Shown here piece after piece: positions 35,331 through 44,426 of a DNA stretch of 64,000 nt. The stretch comes from RYN-428 sp035551995. GTDB taxonomy: Bacteria > Planctomycetota > Phycisphaerae > Tepidisphaerales > Tepidisphaeraceae. The notes under the pieces are model-generated. The model had not been told where the DNA came from. It ran no database searches and saw only the letters and a program-made list of their open reading frames with translations. The stretch covers positions 1-64,000 of the forward strand of contig DASZME010000064.1 of the NCBI GenBank assembly GCA_035551995.1, given 5' to 3'. Numbering within the stretch: the stretch's first letter is position 1; every line of letters starts with the position of its first letter. A program made the translations under genes and the position numbers.

Positions 35331-35924
35331 ATGATGACGATTCGCCAAATTGAAAGACTTTGGACAAGCCGCAGTTATGCACGACTTTCCGCGGAACTTC
35401 TCGTCGCCCGTCAGGAGGCCTCATTCGGCTTGGACGGACTTGTGGCGCCCAGCGCGGTTGCGGCCCTGGCCCTCATTCGCATGGACGAACTCAGTCAGGC
35501 GTCTCATCCTCTCTATAGTGTCCTGCTGCGCGCCGTCCTCGGCTGGCAAGACAGCGACGGCGGATGGGGCGAACCCGCCGTGACGGCGCTATGCGTTCGA
35601 GCCCTTTTTTTGGGTCGCGGCCAAGGCCAGGCGATTGAAGCGGGTCTTGCCTATCTCGCAAATTTACAGAAAGAGCAAGGCGTCTGGCCCACCGTTCCCT
35701 TGCGTCGGATGCCGGAGGATCCTGCGGTCTCGCTCTTCATCCTTTACCAGCTTGGCGAAAACCCCCGCTTTCAGTCCGCCGTTCGTTTCAATGACGCGTT
35801 GGCCTGGTTTTCCCGCAACAACGCGGTGCTGAGCCGGGAGTGCCGCACGTTATACGAGCGCACGCTATTGCGCTGCCGGGCGGTCGCTCGACGTCCGAGC
35901 GTTCCGACGCTGTTCGCGGCGTAA
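35331..35924 (+). CDS. Prenyltransferase/terpene-cyclase-like alpha-toroid protein
   Basis: A 197-residue protein. WQDSDGGWGEPAVTALCVRA is a QW-type motif of the alpha/alpha-toroid fold, repeated weakly in AYLANLQKEQGVWPTVPLRR. The leading helices (ARQEASFGLDGLVAPSAVAA) fit the same fold. Catalytic DxDD or zinc ligands are not visible, so it is likely a binding or structural member rather than a cyclase. GGGAG before two adjacent ATGs marks the start. No linked genes. Confidence 0.65.
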   Translation: MMTIRQIERLWTSRSYARLSAELLVARQEASFGLDGLVAPSAVAALALIRMDELSQASHPLYSVLLRAVLGWQDSDGGWGEPAVTALCVRALFLGRGQGQAIEAGLAYLANLQKEQGVWPTVPLRRMPEDPAVSLFILYQLGENPRFQSAVRFNDALAWFSRNNAVLSRECRTLYERTLLRCRAVARRPSVPTLFAA

Positions 35925-36050
35925 TCAGTCACGAAGTTCGGGTTCGGAACTGACGATTTTTCTTCTCCTCGCATGCACGGCGGCTCTGCATGTCTGCATG
36001 GTAGAGTCGTCTCGCTTTTCGTGGATGGGCGCGCCCACCGGAAAGCAGTA

Positions 36051-36086
36051 CAGGCCCGCGGCTTCAGGGGGGAAGCCGCAGGCCTG
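36051..36086. terminator. Bidirectional hairpin between convergent genes
   Basis: CAGGCC-c-GCGGCTTC pairs with GAAGCCGC-a-GGCCTG around a short G-rich loop, followed by CCTTTTG. Placed between the toroid-like gene and the convergent LysM gene. Confidence 0.7.
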
Positions 36087-36119
36087 CCTTTTGAACACAT
36101 TCCGGCTCGCCGATCGGCG

Positions 36120-37109
36120 CTATCGCGTCGAACCTGTTTGTGTCGGCGGTTCGGGTAGCTTGAGGACCATATTCAACTTCAGCTTCGCCGGGTCCGGGCC
36201 GATCAGGGTCTTGTTGTATTGATAGATGAGATCGACCTTGTTCGGGGTGTGATAGAGCTTCATCGAAATTCGATACAGATTATCGTTGCTGGCGACACGA
36301 TATTCCGTGCTGGAGTCAACAGGACTGGCGGCCTTCGGCGAGGCGTGCCGGGCCGGCGCCTTGGAGAGGGTGTCGGCGTCGGTTGTCGCCGATTCATGTG
36401 CCACCTGCGACCGGCCCGGAAGAACGATCGACACGCCGGCTCGCATCCGGTTCGGATTGATCTTCGGATTGGCGTCCATGATTTTTTTGTAGTAGCGGGC
36501 GTCGCCGTAGGTGGCGCGGGCGATCGACGATAGCGTGTCGCCGGACTTGACGATGTAATTTGTCGATGCCGCCGGCGCTGACGAGACGGCATTCGGCGTG
36601 GACGGTGTTTCGGTTGGAGTCGCACTGTCGCCGCTGGCGGGCGTCGATCGCCGGGGCGATGGTTGCGGAAGTTCGTTGACCGGCGGCCGGGCGCCGGGAT
36701 TGGACGCGTCGGGCGTTTGCGTTTGGAGCGGCATCAGACTTTCGACATGTTCGGCGCTGAGCAGCGCGGCCCAGTTGGCGCCGGGCTTTGCCCCGCCGGT
36801 ATCAGACGGCGGGGTGGCGGAATCGAAGCCGGGCGGCGTGGCGCTTGGCGCCCCGGAATTCGGAGCGGGCGTCGGCGCCGAGTCGGCTGGCCCGGCCGGC
36901 GCCGGATCGGTTGAAACCGGTGCGCCGTCGGGGCGGTCGGTCCCGCCGGGCGCGTCCGGCCCGGCGGGCGTGTTCTTATCCGTTCCTAAAGCGACGGGCT
37001 CGCCGCCTGGCTTTTTGCTGTGGCTTCGTGAAGCGACAACGCCGTAGAGAATCAAAACCGCGATGAGAAGTCCGCCAATAATGGCGCCGGTTCGCACATC
37101 CTTGCGCAT
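36120..37109 (-). CDS. Membrane-anchored protein with two LysM domains
   Basis: A 329-residue protein from the ATG at 37109, preceded by AAAGGATT. One N-terminal helix (GAIIGGLLIAVLILYGVVAS) is followed by a ~150-residue Pro/Ala/Gly/Asp-rich linker and two LysM peptidoglycan-binding modules (NYIVKSGDTLSSIARATYGD... and EYRVASNDNLYRISMKLYHT...). It should tether to the cell wall from the inner membrane. It is the last gene of the tgt-yajC-secDF run, 60 bp after secDF. Confidence 0.88.
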   Translation of the reverse strand: MRKDVRTGAIIGGLLIAVLILYGVVASRSHSKKPGGEPVALGTDKNTPAGPDAPGGTDRPDGAPVSTDPAPAGPADSAPTPAPNSGAPSATPPGFDSATPPSDTGGAKPGANWAALLSAEHVESLMPLQTQTPDASNPGARPPVNELPQPSPRRSTPASGDSATPTETPSTPNAVSSAPAASTNYIVKSGDTLSSIARATYGDARYYKKIMDANPKINPNRMRAGVSIVLPGRSQVAHESATTDADTLSKAPARHASPKAASPVDSSTEYRVASNDNLYRISMKLYHTPNKVDLIYQYNKTLIGPDPAKLKLNMVLKLPEPPTQTGSTR

Positions 37110-37169
37110 TGTGGAATCCTTTCCCGAATCGGGGCCACGCGGTTGTAGCGTTGGCCGCCCCAAAAGTGT

Positions 37170-40100
37170 TTAGGCGCTTGCCGGCCGCAGTTGCCCGCGC
37201 GGCCGAGTCGCCTTCTGTTCTTCGTGTCGACCCACCAGCAAAATTGGAGCGGCGATCGCCACTGAAGAATAGGTGCCGACTAATATGCCAATCAGCAGCA
37301 CGAAAGTAAAGCCATGAATGCCGGGACCGCCAACAAAATACATAATCGCCACCGTCATCACGTTGATTCCCGCCGTCAGCAACGTCCGCGACAGCGTCTG
37401 ATTGATCGCGTCATTGATGACGGTTCGGCTCACCGTTCCGAATTTTCCGCGATTTTCGCGAATGCGGTCGAAGACCACGATCGTATCGATCATCGAATAG
37501 CCCATGATCGTCAAAATGCCCGCCACCACCGTCAGGTCGATTCGGAACGGCTCAAGCTGAAAGAATCTGCCGATGACGGGAACTTGCCATAAATAATGGG
37601 CAAATCCCAGGGCCGCGATCGTGAACAGCACGTCGTGAATCAGCGCGACCATCGTCGCGGTTCCGTATTTGAGATTGCCGAATCGGAACCAGATATAAGC
37701 CATGATTACCAGGATCGAGAAGGTAAGGGTCATGAGCGCGTCGCTGGTGGCGTCGCGCGCCACCTGCGCGTCGAAGTTTTTCACCTGCTGAAGCTGGGCC
37801 GGCCGATTGACCGAATCGTTGACCAATTGCCACAACGGCCCGGCCAGCGAATCCTGCCACTTGGTTTGATCCTTGGAAAACGGCAGCGCATCATTGCGGC
37901 ACAGGACGACGGCAAGGCTGGTCGGAACATCGGTCTTGTGCTCGCGCGACTCCACCGCGATATCGAGCGCGCCCGCCGGGCTTCCCGGCGGAAGCTGAAG
38001 CTGCTGCTGGCGGATGCGGTCGAGAATCTGCCCCGCCGTCAACGGCGGATCGAGATTGCTCAACACCACCGCCACGCCCGGCTCATAATCCTTCACGTTG
38101 TCCGGCACAAACCCGCCCGGCCACGCCCCCTTGCCCGGCGTCTTTTTATCTTCCAGCGGAATCACCGTCTTATTCACCTGCCCCGCGAACGGCGAGCCCG
38201 CCCCTTCAAACTTGCTCGGCACATCCACCTTCAGCAGCGTCTGCCCGTTGTCGTCCACCAGCGCCCGAAGCACCGCGTCTCTCACCTTCACCGCGTCGGC
38301 GTCGGGCGTGACGATCTCGTACGTCCGCTCGTCGGTCCCGACCGTCACCACGCTGGGGCTTGGCAGCGTCACGGGGTCGGCCTTTTTCTCCACGATCTCC
38401 CGAAGCTTCGCCTGCGGCATCGCCTTGGCCAGTTCAAACTGCACCGACGTTCCCGACGCAAACTCGATTCCCATCATCTGTCCCTCGTGGACCTTCACGC
38501 CGAACAGAATGATGCCGATCGTGATGCCGACGACGCTAAACGCAATGAAAGCCCACGCCTTGCCCATCCAGTCGATGTTGGGCCGCAGCGCCTTGTCCCA
38601 GTTCGGGAACGACAACGGCACGCTGCCCAGTGTGGTGACGCCAAAGTGATCCATCAGCACGTTGAAGACCGTCCGCGTGACGAACAACGCCGTGAACAAG
38701 CTTGCGACAATGCCGATGATGAGGGTAACGCCGAACCCTTTCACTTCTTCCGTGCCGAACCAGATGAGGAACAGGGAGGTGATGACGGTCGTCATGTTGG
38801 AGTCAAGAATGGCGCTGAAGGCTTTTCCGTAAGCGTTGCGCAGGGCCATTCGCAGCGAGAGCCCGCGATGTTGTTCTTCGCGCAGCCGCTCGAAGATCAG
38901 CACGTTGGCGTCGACGGCGGTTCCCACGCTCAGCACGATGCCGGCGATGCTCGGCAAGGTGAACGTGGCGTTGATCGCCGACATGACCGCCAGCACCAGC
39001 AGCACGTTCATCATGACCGCGCACGTGGCGACGATTCCGGCCAGGAAGTAGTAGCCGACCAGGAAAACCGCCACCACGACCAAGCCCAGCGCGCACGCGA
39101 TCAAGCCGGAGTTGAGATTATCTTGCCCAAGCTGCGGGCCGACGGTTCGCTCGCTGATCGGCTCATCGGAAAGCGTGGCCGGCAAGCTACCGGCCTTGAG
39201 GGTGCTGACGAGATAATCCAGTTCGGCCGGCTCAAAACCATTATGGCCTCCTTCGATAATTCCGCTCGCGCCGATCTTTCCGTTGATGTTGGGCGCGCTG
39301 ATGACTTTGTTATCCAGCACGATCGCCATCGGCTTGCCGATATTGGCGCCGGTCAGATCGCCGAAGTATTGCGCTCCCTGCGGGTCGAAGGCAAACCCGA
39401 CCACTTTTTCGCCGCTCATCTGCGATTCGATCCGGGCGTCGGTCAGATGCCAGGGCTTGTCGGCATGGGCGTCGAGCGATCGCGGCTTTCCGTCGGGGCC
39501 GGGCGTGATGTAACCCAGCACATATCGTTTCTTGTTGTAGACCTGCGTCGGAGCGCCGAGATTTTCCTGCCGATCGACCTCAAACCATTTGGCCTGGTCG
39601 CCCGCCTTGATGCGCGGGCCGTCGGATTGCAAACGCTCCACATATTGCTGATATTCCTGCGACGGCATATCTGTGGCAAGAATATGATACTCCAGCACGC
39701 CCGCCCCTTTGAGCAGTCGTTTTAGATCGGTGGCGTCGTCGATGGCGCCGGCCGAATTGGTCATTCGCGTCGCGGCGTCGACATACTTTTGAATGGCCGC
39801 GAGGCGCGACGGGAAATCGGCGAACTTTTTCCGCAGCGCGTCGAGTTCCTGCGTCCGCTGATCCTCGGCCTCTTTCTTGGCCTCCGGCGTCTGGTCTTCC
39901 TTGGTCTCGGTCGAGGAAAGTATTTCTTCCAGTTGATCGCGCGTCAGGTTCGTGTCTTCGATCGGCGAATGGGCTTCCACGCCCGCCGCCGTTTTCGGAT
40001 GAATTTTCTGGTCGTATTCCACCCGCAGGCGGGCTTCGGTCTCGGCGTCTTGGCTCTGGTGAGCCTGCTGGATCTGATTCCACAAATCCTTGAGGCCATT

Positions 40101-40616
40101 GAAAAGCGCGATCCGCGCCTTGTCGTCGCCGGCGAGCTTTACGAGATCAGCCTGCGTCTTGCCGTTCTTATTTTCGATGGCGTCGATCACCGCGTCCGGC
40201 GCCACATTAGTGGCCTTGAGCGCGTCCTCGGCGGCGATCATCTTTTCGCGAAGGTCGCGGCGGGTTTCGGCGCTGTTCTTGGCGTCGGGCGACAACGGCA
40301 TCTGAATTTCCAACCGGGTATCGCCTTGCGGGCGCCAGATCAGATTTCGCACGCCGTTGGGATCGACGCGGCGCTTCAGCGCCTCGGCAACGTCGCTGGC
40401 CAGGTGCCCGCTCAACAGCGCGCCCTCGGGTTTTTTGATCTCGTAGACCAGGCTGGTGCCGCCCACCATGTCAATGCCCGGCTTGAGATTGACGACCTGC
40501 GTCAATTTCTCGCCGGGATGGCGGATTTTCAAAAGGACAGGGGAAAATACGATCGCCAGCGCTCCGAGAAGCACTGCGGTAATGAAAGTTAAACGAAGGC
40601 CGTGATGCTCGTGCAT
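37170..40616 (-). CDS. secDF: Protein translocase subunit SecDF (fused SecD and SecF)
   Basis: A 1148-residue fusion of SecD and SecF, the proton-driven subunits that pull exported proteins out of SecYEG. SecD features: LKPGIDMVGGTSLVYEIKKP, a long periplasmic head with extra charged helices between residues ~130 and 290, and a six-helix membrane part (VGTAVDANVLIFERLREEQH, FGVTLIIGIVASLFTALFVT). SecF follows from about residue 690 (MGIEFASGTSVQFELAKAMP) and ends with GYSMIDTIVVFDRIRENRGK and a second six-helix bundle. It follows yajC on the same strand, as in many bacteria, with one small gene between. Confidence 0.96.
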   Translation of the reverse strand: MHEHHGLRLTFITAVLLGALAIVFSPVLLKIRHPGEKLTQVVNLKPGIDMVGGTSLVYEIKKPEGALLSGHLASDVAEALKRRVDPNGVRNLIWRPQGDTRLEIQMPLSPDAKNSAETRRDLREKMIAAEDALKATNVAPDAVIDAIENKNGKTQADLVKLAGDDKARIALFNGLKDLWNQIQQAHQSQDAETEARLRVEYDQKIHPKTAAGVEAHSPIEDTNLTRDQLEEILSSTETKEDQTPEAKKEAEDQRTQELDALRKKFADFPSRLAAIQKYVDAATRMTNSAGAIDDATDLKRLLKGAGVLEYHILATDMPSQEYQQYVERLQSDGPRIKAGDQAKWFEVDRQENLGAPTQVYNKKRYVLGYITPGPDGKPRSLDAHADKPWHLTDARIESQMSGEKVVGFAFDPQGAQYFGDLTGANIGKPMAIVLDNKVISAPNINGKIGASGIIEGGHNGFEPAELDYLVSTLKAGSLPATLSDEPISERTVGPQLGQDNLNSGLIACALGLVVVAVFLVGYYFLAGIVATCAVMMNVLLVLAVMSAINATFTLPSIAGIVLSVGTAVDANVLIFERLREEQHRGLSLRMALRNAYGKAFSAILDSNMTTVITSLFLIWFGTEEVKGFGVTLIIGIVASLFTALFVTRTVFNVLMDHFGVTTLGSVPLSFPNWDKALRPNIDWMGKAWAFIAFSVVGITIGIILFGVKVHEGQMMGIEFASGTSVQFELAKAMPQAKLREIVEKKADPVTLPSPSVVTVGTDERTYEIVTPDADAVKVRDAVLRALVDDNGQTLLKVDVPSKFEGAGSPFAGQVNKTVIPLEDKKTPGKGAWPGGFVPDNVKDYEPGVAVVLSNLDPPLTAGQILDRIRQQQLQLPPGSPAGALDIAVESREHKTDVPTSLAVVLCRNDALPFSKDQTKWQDSLAGPLWQLVNDSVNRPAQLQQVKNFDAQVARDATSDALMTLTFSILVIMAYIWFRFGNLKYGTATMVALIHDVLFTIAALGFAHYLWQVPVIGRFFQLEPFRIDLTVVAGILTIMGYSMIDTIVVFDRIRENRGKFGTVSRTVINDAINQTLSRTLLTAGINVMTVAIMYFVGGPGIHGFTFVLLIGILVGTYSSVAIAAPILLVGRHEEQKATRPRGQLRPASA

Positions 40617-40736
40617 GATGGGTTCCTGAAGATTCGATAGGTGTTCGAGCCGCCCGGATTTGGCAGGCGCGAAAGGGAAATCAAGACGTCAAATGAACAA
40701 ACGACGGCCGCCATCGCCATCGCCGGAGATGCTAAA

Positions 40737-41228
40737 TCAAACGTGCGGCGGTCCCGTCGGCTGAACCGCCGGCTGAATCCGCCGGGGCGTTTGGAGTGAA
40801 TCCTCCGCCAGTGACGCCGCCCCGATGCAAGGCCGGTCATTCGCGATCGTGGCCTTAAAAGCGTCGTTAACCACGAAGGACACGAAGAAGAAAGAAATTT
40901 CCTGGCCTTTCTTCGTGTCCTTCGTGTCCTTCGTGGATATCTCGTCTTTTTCCGATGGAATGGCGGATGTGCCGGGGCCGGCTTTTCCGACTCCCGCCGT
41001 CGGCTTTCCGCGTTTTTGCTCGGCATCGGAAACTTCTTCGGGCCTGACATTCGACGCGTCAAACACGGCCGTGATCGTGACGCCGGAACCGCGCGGCGCC
41101 TGTTTCGGCGTCGTCGCGACAACCGTCCCATTCCATTGCTCGGCCGCCAGGATCGGCGCCGCCACAAGGCAGAACACAACCTGCGCCAAGAGCGCGATCG
41201 ACAGTCTGCGTGTGGTGATTCCTTTCAT
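40737..41228 (-). CDS. Small exported protein with a palindromic repeat inside its reading frame
   Basis: A 163-residue protein from the ATG at 41228. Its signal peptide (RLSIALLAQVVFCLVAAPIL, cleavage near ILAAEQW) leads into EQWNGTVVATTPKQAPRGSG and ITAVFDASNVRPEEVSD. From residue ~97 the reading frame crosses the palindromic repeat and reads STKDTKDTKKGQEISFFFVS. Everything after that is probably not ancestral, so the native C-terminus has been replaced. The function of the conserved part is unknown. It lies between yajC and secDF in the same direction. Confidence 0.6.
   Translation of the reverse strand: MKGITTRRLSIALLAQVVFCLVAAPILAAEQWNGTVVATTPKQAPRGSGVTITAVFDASNVRPEEVSDAEQKRGKPTAGVGKAGPGTSAIPSEKDEISTKDTKDTKKGQEISFFFVSFVVNDAFKATIANDRPCIGAASLAEDSLQTPRRIQPAVQPTGPPHV
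40871..40936. repeat. KDTKK-type palindromic repeat, copy 2
   Basis: Inverted repeat opening CCACGAAGGACACGAAG and closing with tandem CTTCGTGTC units and CCTTCGTGG. It sits inside the reading frame of the small exported protein, where it encodes STKDTKDTKK. Confidence 0.85.
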
Positions 41229-41338
41229 GTCGAATCTCGAAACGTTGGTTCGCGTAGTCACCAAATCGCCGGTCGAATCAGATTCGCGCGCCGACCGCCG
41301 AATGATCGAGAGCGCTCGTCTTGCGTTAGCGGATTCGT

Positions 41339-41701
41339 CTATTTCGCGTCCGCTTTTTCCTCTTCGCCGATCACGCGATTGACGGCGCTTCGCGCGAATT
41401 TTATTTTCGTATTGTTGCTTTCGTCGACTTTCACGACCACTTCCGTTTCGCGGACTTCGACGATGGTGCCGAGGATTCCGCCGATGGTTTGGACGCGGTC
41501 GCCTCGCTTCATGCCATTGAGCAAATCCTGTTTTGCTTTTTCCTGCTTTCGCTTGGAATTAAACGAATAGAACATGAAGATCGCCATGACGGCGATCATG
41601 GGAACCAGGGGGCTGCTCAGGATTCCGCCGGCGCCTCCGGGGGCGGGCGCCGGCGCGGCGCCCAGGGTTGCGGCGTGGGCTAGAATCGTCGCGGCATTCA
41701 T
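41339..41701 (-). CDS. yajC: Preprotein translocase subunit YajC
   Basis: A 120-residue protein with one membrane helix (PLVPMIAVMAIFMFYSFNSK) and the YajC cytoplasmic domain: RKQEKAKQDLLNGMKRGDRV, QTIGGILGTIVEVRETEVVV, KVDESNNTKIKFARSAVNRV. YajC joins SecDF in the holotranslocon. The tgt stop lies 12 bp upstream, giving the classic tgt-yajC-secDF order. Confidence 0.93.
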   Translation of the reverse strand: MNAATILAHAATLGAAPAPAPGGAGGILSSPLVPMIAVMAIFMFYSFNSKRKQEKAKQDLLNGMKRGDRVQTIGGILGTIVEVRETEVVVKVDESNNTKIKFARSAVNRVIGEEEKADAK

Positions 41702-41712
41702 CACAATCGTGC

Positions 41713-42879
41713 TCAAGTCTGCTCCTTCACAAGGTCGTCGGCTTTGGACGGACCCATCGAACAACGCGGGTCTTTTTCCCGAAATTCCTCGAATGTTCCT
41801 TCCGCAAGCGCCTTGCGGATGTCTGCCATGAGGCGCTGGTAGAACCGCATATTATGCACGGAAACCAGCACAGGTCCAAGCATCTCGCCGGCGAAAAAAA
41901 AGTGCCGGATGGCGCCGCGCGTAAAAACCCGGCAGGCGTAACAGTCGCAACCGGGTTCCAGCGGGCCGTCATCGCGGATAAATTTGCTGTTTCGCAGCCG
42001 AATCGGGCCTTGGCCGGTAAAGGCATAGGCGTTTCGCCCGTTGCGCGTCGGCATGACGCAATCGAACTGATCGATCCCGGTTGCGACCGCCGCCACGATA
42101 TCCCGCGGAAATCCGACTCCCATCAGATATCGCGGCCGATCCGCCGGCAGCATCGGCGTTACCGCCGCCAGCACGCGCCTCATCGCGTCAAACCCTTCCC
42201 CAACCGCCAACCCGCCGACCGCATAACCGGGAAAATTCATCTCAATCAACTTCTCGGCGCATCGCGCCCGAAGATCCAGATTCGTTCCACCCTGAACGAT
42301 TCCAAATAGCGATTGATCGTTCGGCCGTGCATGCGCGTCCAGACAATCCGCCGCCCAGCGGATGGTGCGATCGACCGCCGCCCGATGATACTCGGCGGGC
42401 GCTTCCGCCGGCGGGCATTCATCAAACGCCATGATGATGTCGGCCCCCAGCTTATTTTGCACCTCGATGCTCCGCCGCGGCGTCAGATGCACGACCGCGC
42501 CGTCGATATGGCTCTTAAACGTGACGCCGGCGTCGTTCACCTTGTTCAGATCCGCGAGCGAGAAAACCTGAAAGCCGCCGCTGTCGGTGAGGATTGGTCC
42601 CGGCCATCCCATGAACCGGTGTAGATCGCCAAGCTCCGCCACGACCGCCTCGCCCGGCCGAAGCATGAGATGATACGTGTTGGCGAGAACGATCTGCGCT
42701 CCCGTCGCGGCGACATGATCGGGCAAGACGCCCTTGATCGATCCCTGTGTTCCCACCGGCATAAACGCCGGTGTATCGTAGACGCCATGCCGGGTAGTGA
42801 CGCGGCCGAGCCGGGCGTGCGTAGAGGAATCTTTGGCGAGCCGCTCGTATCGAAGCGGCAAACCCTCGGGTTGGTTCAT
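41713..42879 (-). CDS. tgt: Queuine tRNA-ribosyltransferase
   Basis: A 388-residue enzyme that exchanges guanine for the queuosine precursor at tRNA position 34. Motifs: TPAFMPVGTQGSIKGVLPDH, ILTDSGGFQVFSL (first catalytic Asp), IIMAFDECPP, GIVQGGTNLDLR, AVGGLAVGEGFDAMRRVL, LMGVGFPRDIVAAVATGIDQ with catalytic Asp in FDCVMPTRNGR, and the zinc site CDCYACRVFTRGAIRH. The start at 42879 fits family length; longer in-frame extension upstream is unlikely. Confidence 0.95.
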   Translation of the reverse strand: MNQPEGLPLRYERLAKDSSTHARLGRVTTRHGVYDTPAFMPVGTQGSIKGVLPDHVAATGAQIVLANTYHLMLRPGEAVVAELGDLHRFMGWPGPILTDSGGFQVFSLADLNKVNDAGVTFKSHIDGAVVHLTPRRSIEVQNKLGADIIMAFDECPPAEAPAEYHRAAVDRTIRWAADCLDAHARPNDQSLFGIVQGGTNLDLRARCAEKLIEMNFPGYAVGGLAVGEGFDAMRRVLAAVTPMLPADRPRYLMGVGFPRDIVAAVATGIDQFDCVMPTRNGRNAYAFTGQGPIRLRNSKFIRDDGPLEPGCDCYACRVFTRGAIRHFFFAGEMLGPVLVSVHNMRFYQRLMADIRKALAEGTFEEFREKDPRCSMGPSKADDLVKEQT

Positions 42880-43053
42880 CGCGAATGATCTTGAGGGAGA
42901 ATGCAGCTGAGTCAAGAGAGAACCTTGTTCCAAGGCGTTCCATACCAGGCGCCCGAATGATGTGAGGCGTTCATCGAGCGCGATGAAATGCACGCAATCA
43001 GGACACGTTGTATCCGTCTGCTTGTCGGGCGGCTGTTACGTCCTCCAGGTCAG

Positions 43054-43226
43054 AATGGCATCATCGCTGATTTTTTTTTCAGCGACGCGGCGTCGACGAA
43101 TCACAAATTAATGCATAACGGTTAGAGACGTGTCCGAATTCGCTATCTCACTGAAAGAACACGGACCAATCCATCCGCGTGCGACACACTCCGGATTCGT
43201 TAGCCGCCCTGCTTGCGGGGCGCGTC
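43054..43226 (+). pseudogene. Decayed second copy of the 3' end of the E2-like gene and its downstream flank
   Basis: The first part reads, in one frame, IIADFFFSDAASTNHKLMHN-G-stop, against IIADFFSDAASTNHESKPNG-stop at the end of the E2-like gene at 22591-25257. Downstream, both loci share CGGTTAGAGACG, ACCAATCCATCCG and GATTCGTTAGCCGCCCTGCT...GGGCGCGTC. The hairpin after the stop is lost here. It is a remnant of a duplication or of a former paralogue; no upstream part of the gene remains. Confidence 0.75.
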
Positions 43227-43306
43227 GGTCGTCGCAACCCGTTGGAATCTTCGCGCAATGGATCACAAGCGCGGGGAACACGGGTCGAAACCTTGAACGG
43301 CGTCTT

Positions 43307-44263
43307 CTAGATTTGAAGCAACAGGTTCACCGCTTCGCGCGTCGGGAGCGCCGGTTGCGCCCCGAATCCCCCGCAGCATGCCGCCCCCGCGGCGTTGGCA
43401 AAACGCACTCCAGCGGGCGGCTCCATCCCTTCGGCGCGGGCGACCGCTAGGGCTGCCGTGAAGGCGTCGCCTGCGGCGGTTGTATCCACTACATTTACCT
43501 TGAACGGCTTAATCGTCTGGATCGTTCCGTCGCGGTCAATCAACACCGCCCCGCGACTGCCGCGTTTGAGCACCACGGAACGGGCGCCGCGAGAAAGAAG
43601 CTCGGTGCCGATCATCTTGGCGTCCTCGGCGCTTTTGCTGGTCGTGCCGCCGGAGGATTGCAGACCCAGCAGCGCCTCGGCCTCAAGCTGGTTCGGCGTG
43701 AGCACGTCAACGCCGTATAGCGCGCGGGGCAGGCCATTCGCCGGCACCGGCGTTGGATCGAGGATCGTATAGACCCCATGCCGCTGGCACATCGCGATCA
43801 CATGTTCGACCGTCGCCGGAGGAATTTCACACTGGAGGACGACGACCGTCGCCTCGGTGATCAGCGTCTGGGCGAGATCGACGTCTTTCGGCGACAACAA
43901 TCCGTTTGCGCCCGGCGCCACGACGATCATGTTTTCCCCTTTTCTGTCCACGAGAATGACCGCCACGCCGCTGGCGATCCCCTCGCTCACCGTCACATGT
44001 CGCGTGTCGACGTGATGGCGGGTCAGACCGTTGAGAAGGCGCTGCCCGAAATCATCGTCGCCGACGCGTCCGACCATATGAACCGTGATTCCCTCACGCG
44101 CCAGCTTCGCCGCCGCGACGGCTTGATTGGCGCCTTTGCCGCCGGGGATGGTGACGAAGCTATCGCCCAAAAGCGTTTCGCCGGGGCGGGGTATTCGCTC
44201 GGTCCGCGCGACCAGATCCATGTTGATGGACCCGACGACGACGATTTTTTTTGGCGCAGCCAT
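43307..44263 (-). CDS. rbsK: Ribokinase
   Basis: A 318-residue PfkB-family sugar kinase that phosphorylates ribose at O5. It has VVVGSINMDLVARTERIPRP, the GG motif IPGGKGANQAVAAAKLA, VGRVGDDDFGQRLL, and the C-terminal catalytic motif VNVVDTTAAGDAFTAALAVA with the catalytic Asp of AAGDAF (first residue A instead of G). Substrate preference for ribose is inferred from the overall match; a related sugar is possible. Stands alone. Confidence 0.88.
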   Translation of the reverse strand: MAAPKKIVVVGSINMDLVARTERIPRPGETLLGDSFVTIPGGKGANQAVAAAKLAREGITVHMVGRVGDDDFGQRLLNGLTRHHVDTRHVTVSEGIASGVAVILVDRKGENMIVVAPGANGLLSPKDVDLAQTLITEATVVVLQCEIPPATVEHVIAMCQRHGVYTILDPTPVPANGLPRALYGVDVLTPNQLEAEALLGLQSSGGTTSKSAEDAKMIGTELLSRGARSVVLKRGSRGAVLIDRDGTIQTIKPFKVNVVDTTAAGDAFTAALAVARAEGMEPPAGVRFANAAGAACCGGFGAQPALPTREAVNLLLQI

Positions 44264-44426
44264 GCGAAAAGAATACGACTATCGCGGCGATAAGGGAACG
44301 TAAAATAGGCCGTGAGACATATGTAATTGTGCCACAGACGCGTCAGCTGAGTCATGTCGAATCGAGCGCGGCGGGACGGGCGCCGTCAAAAAAAATTAAA
44401 ATCAGTTCAGAGGCCGCAACTCCCCG

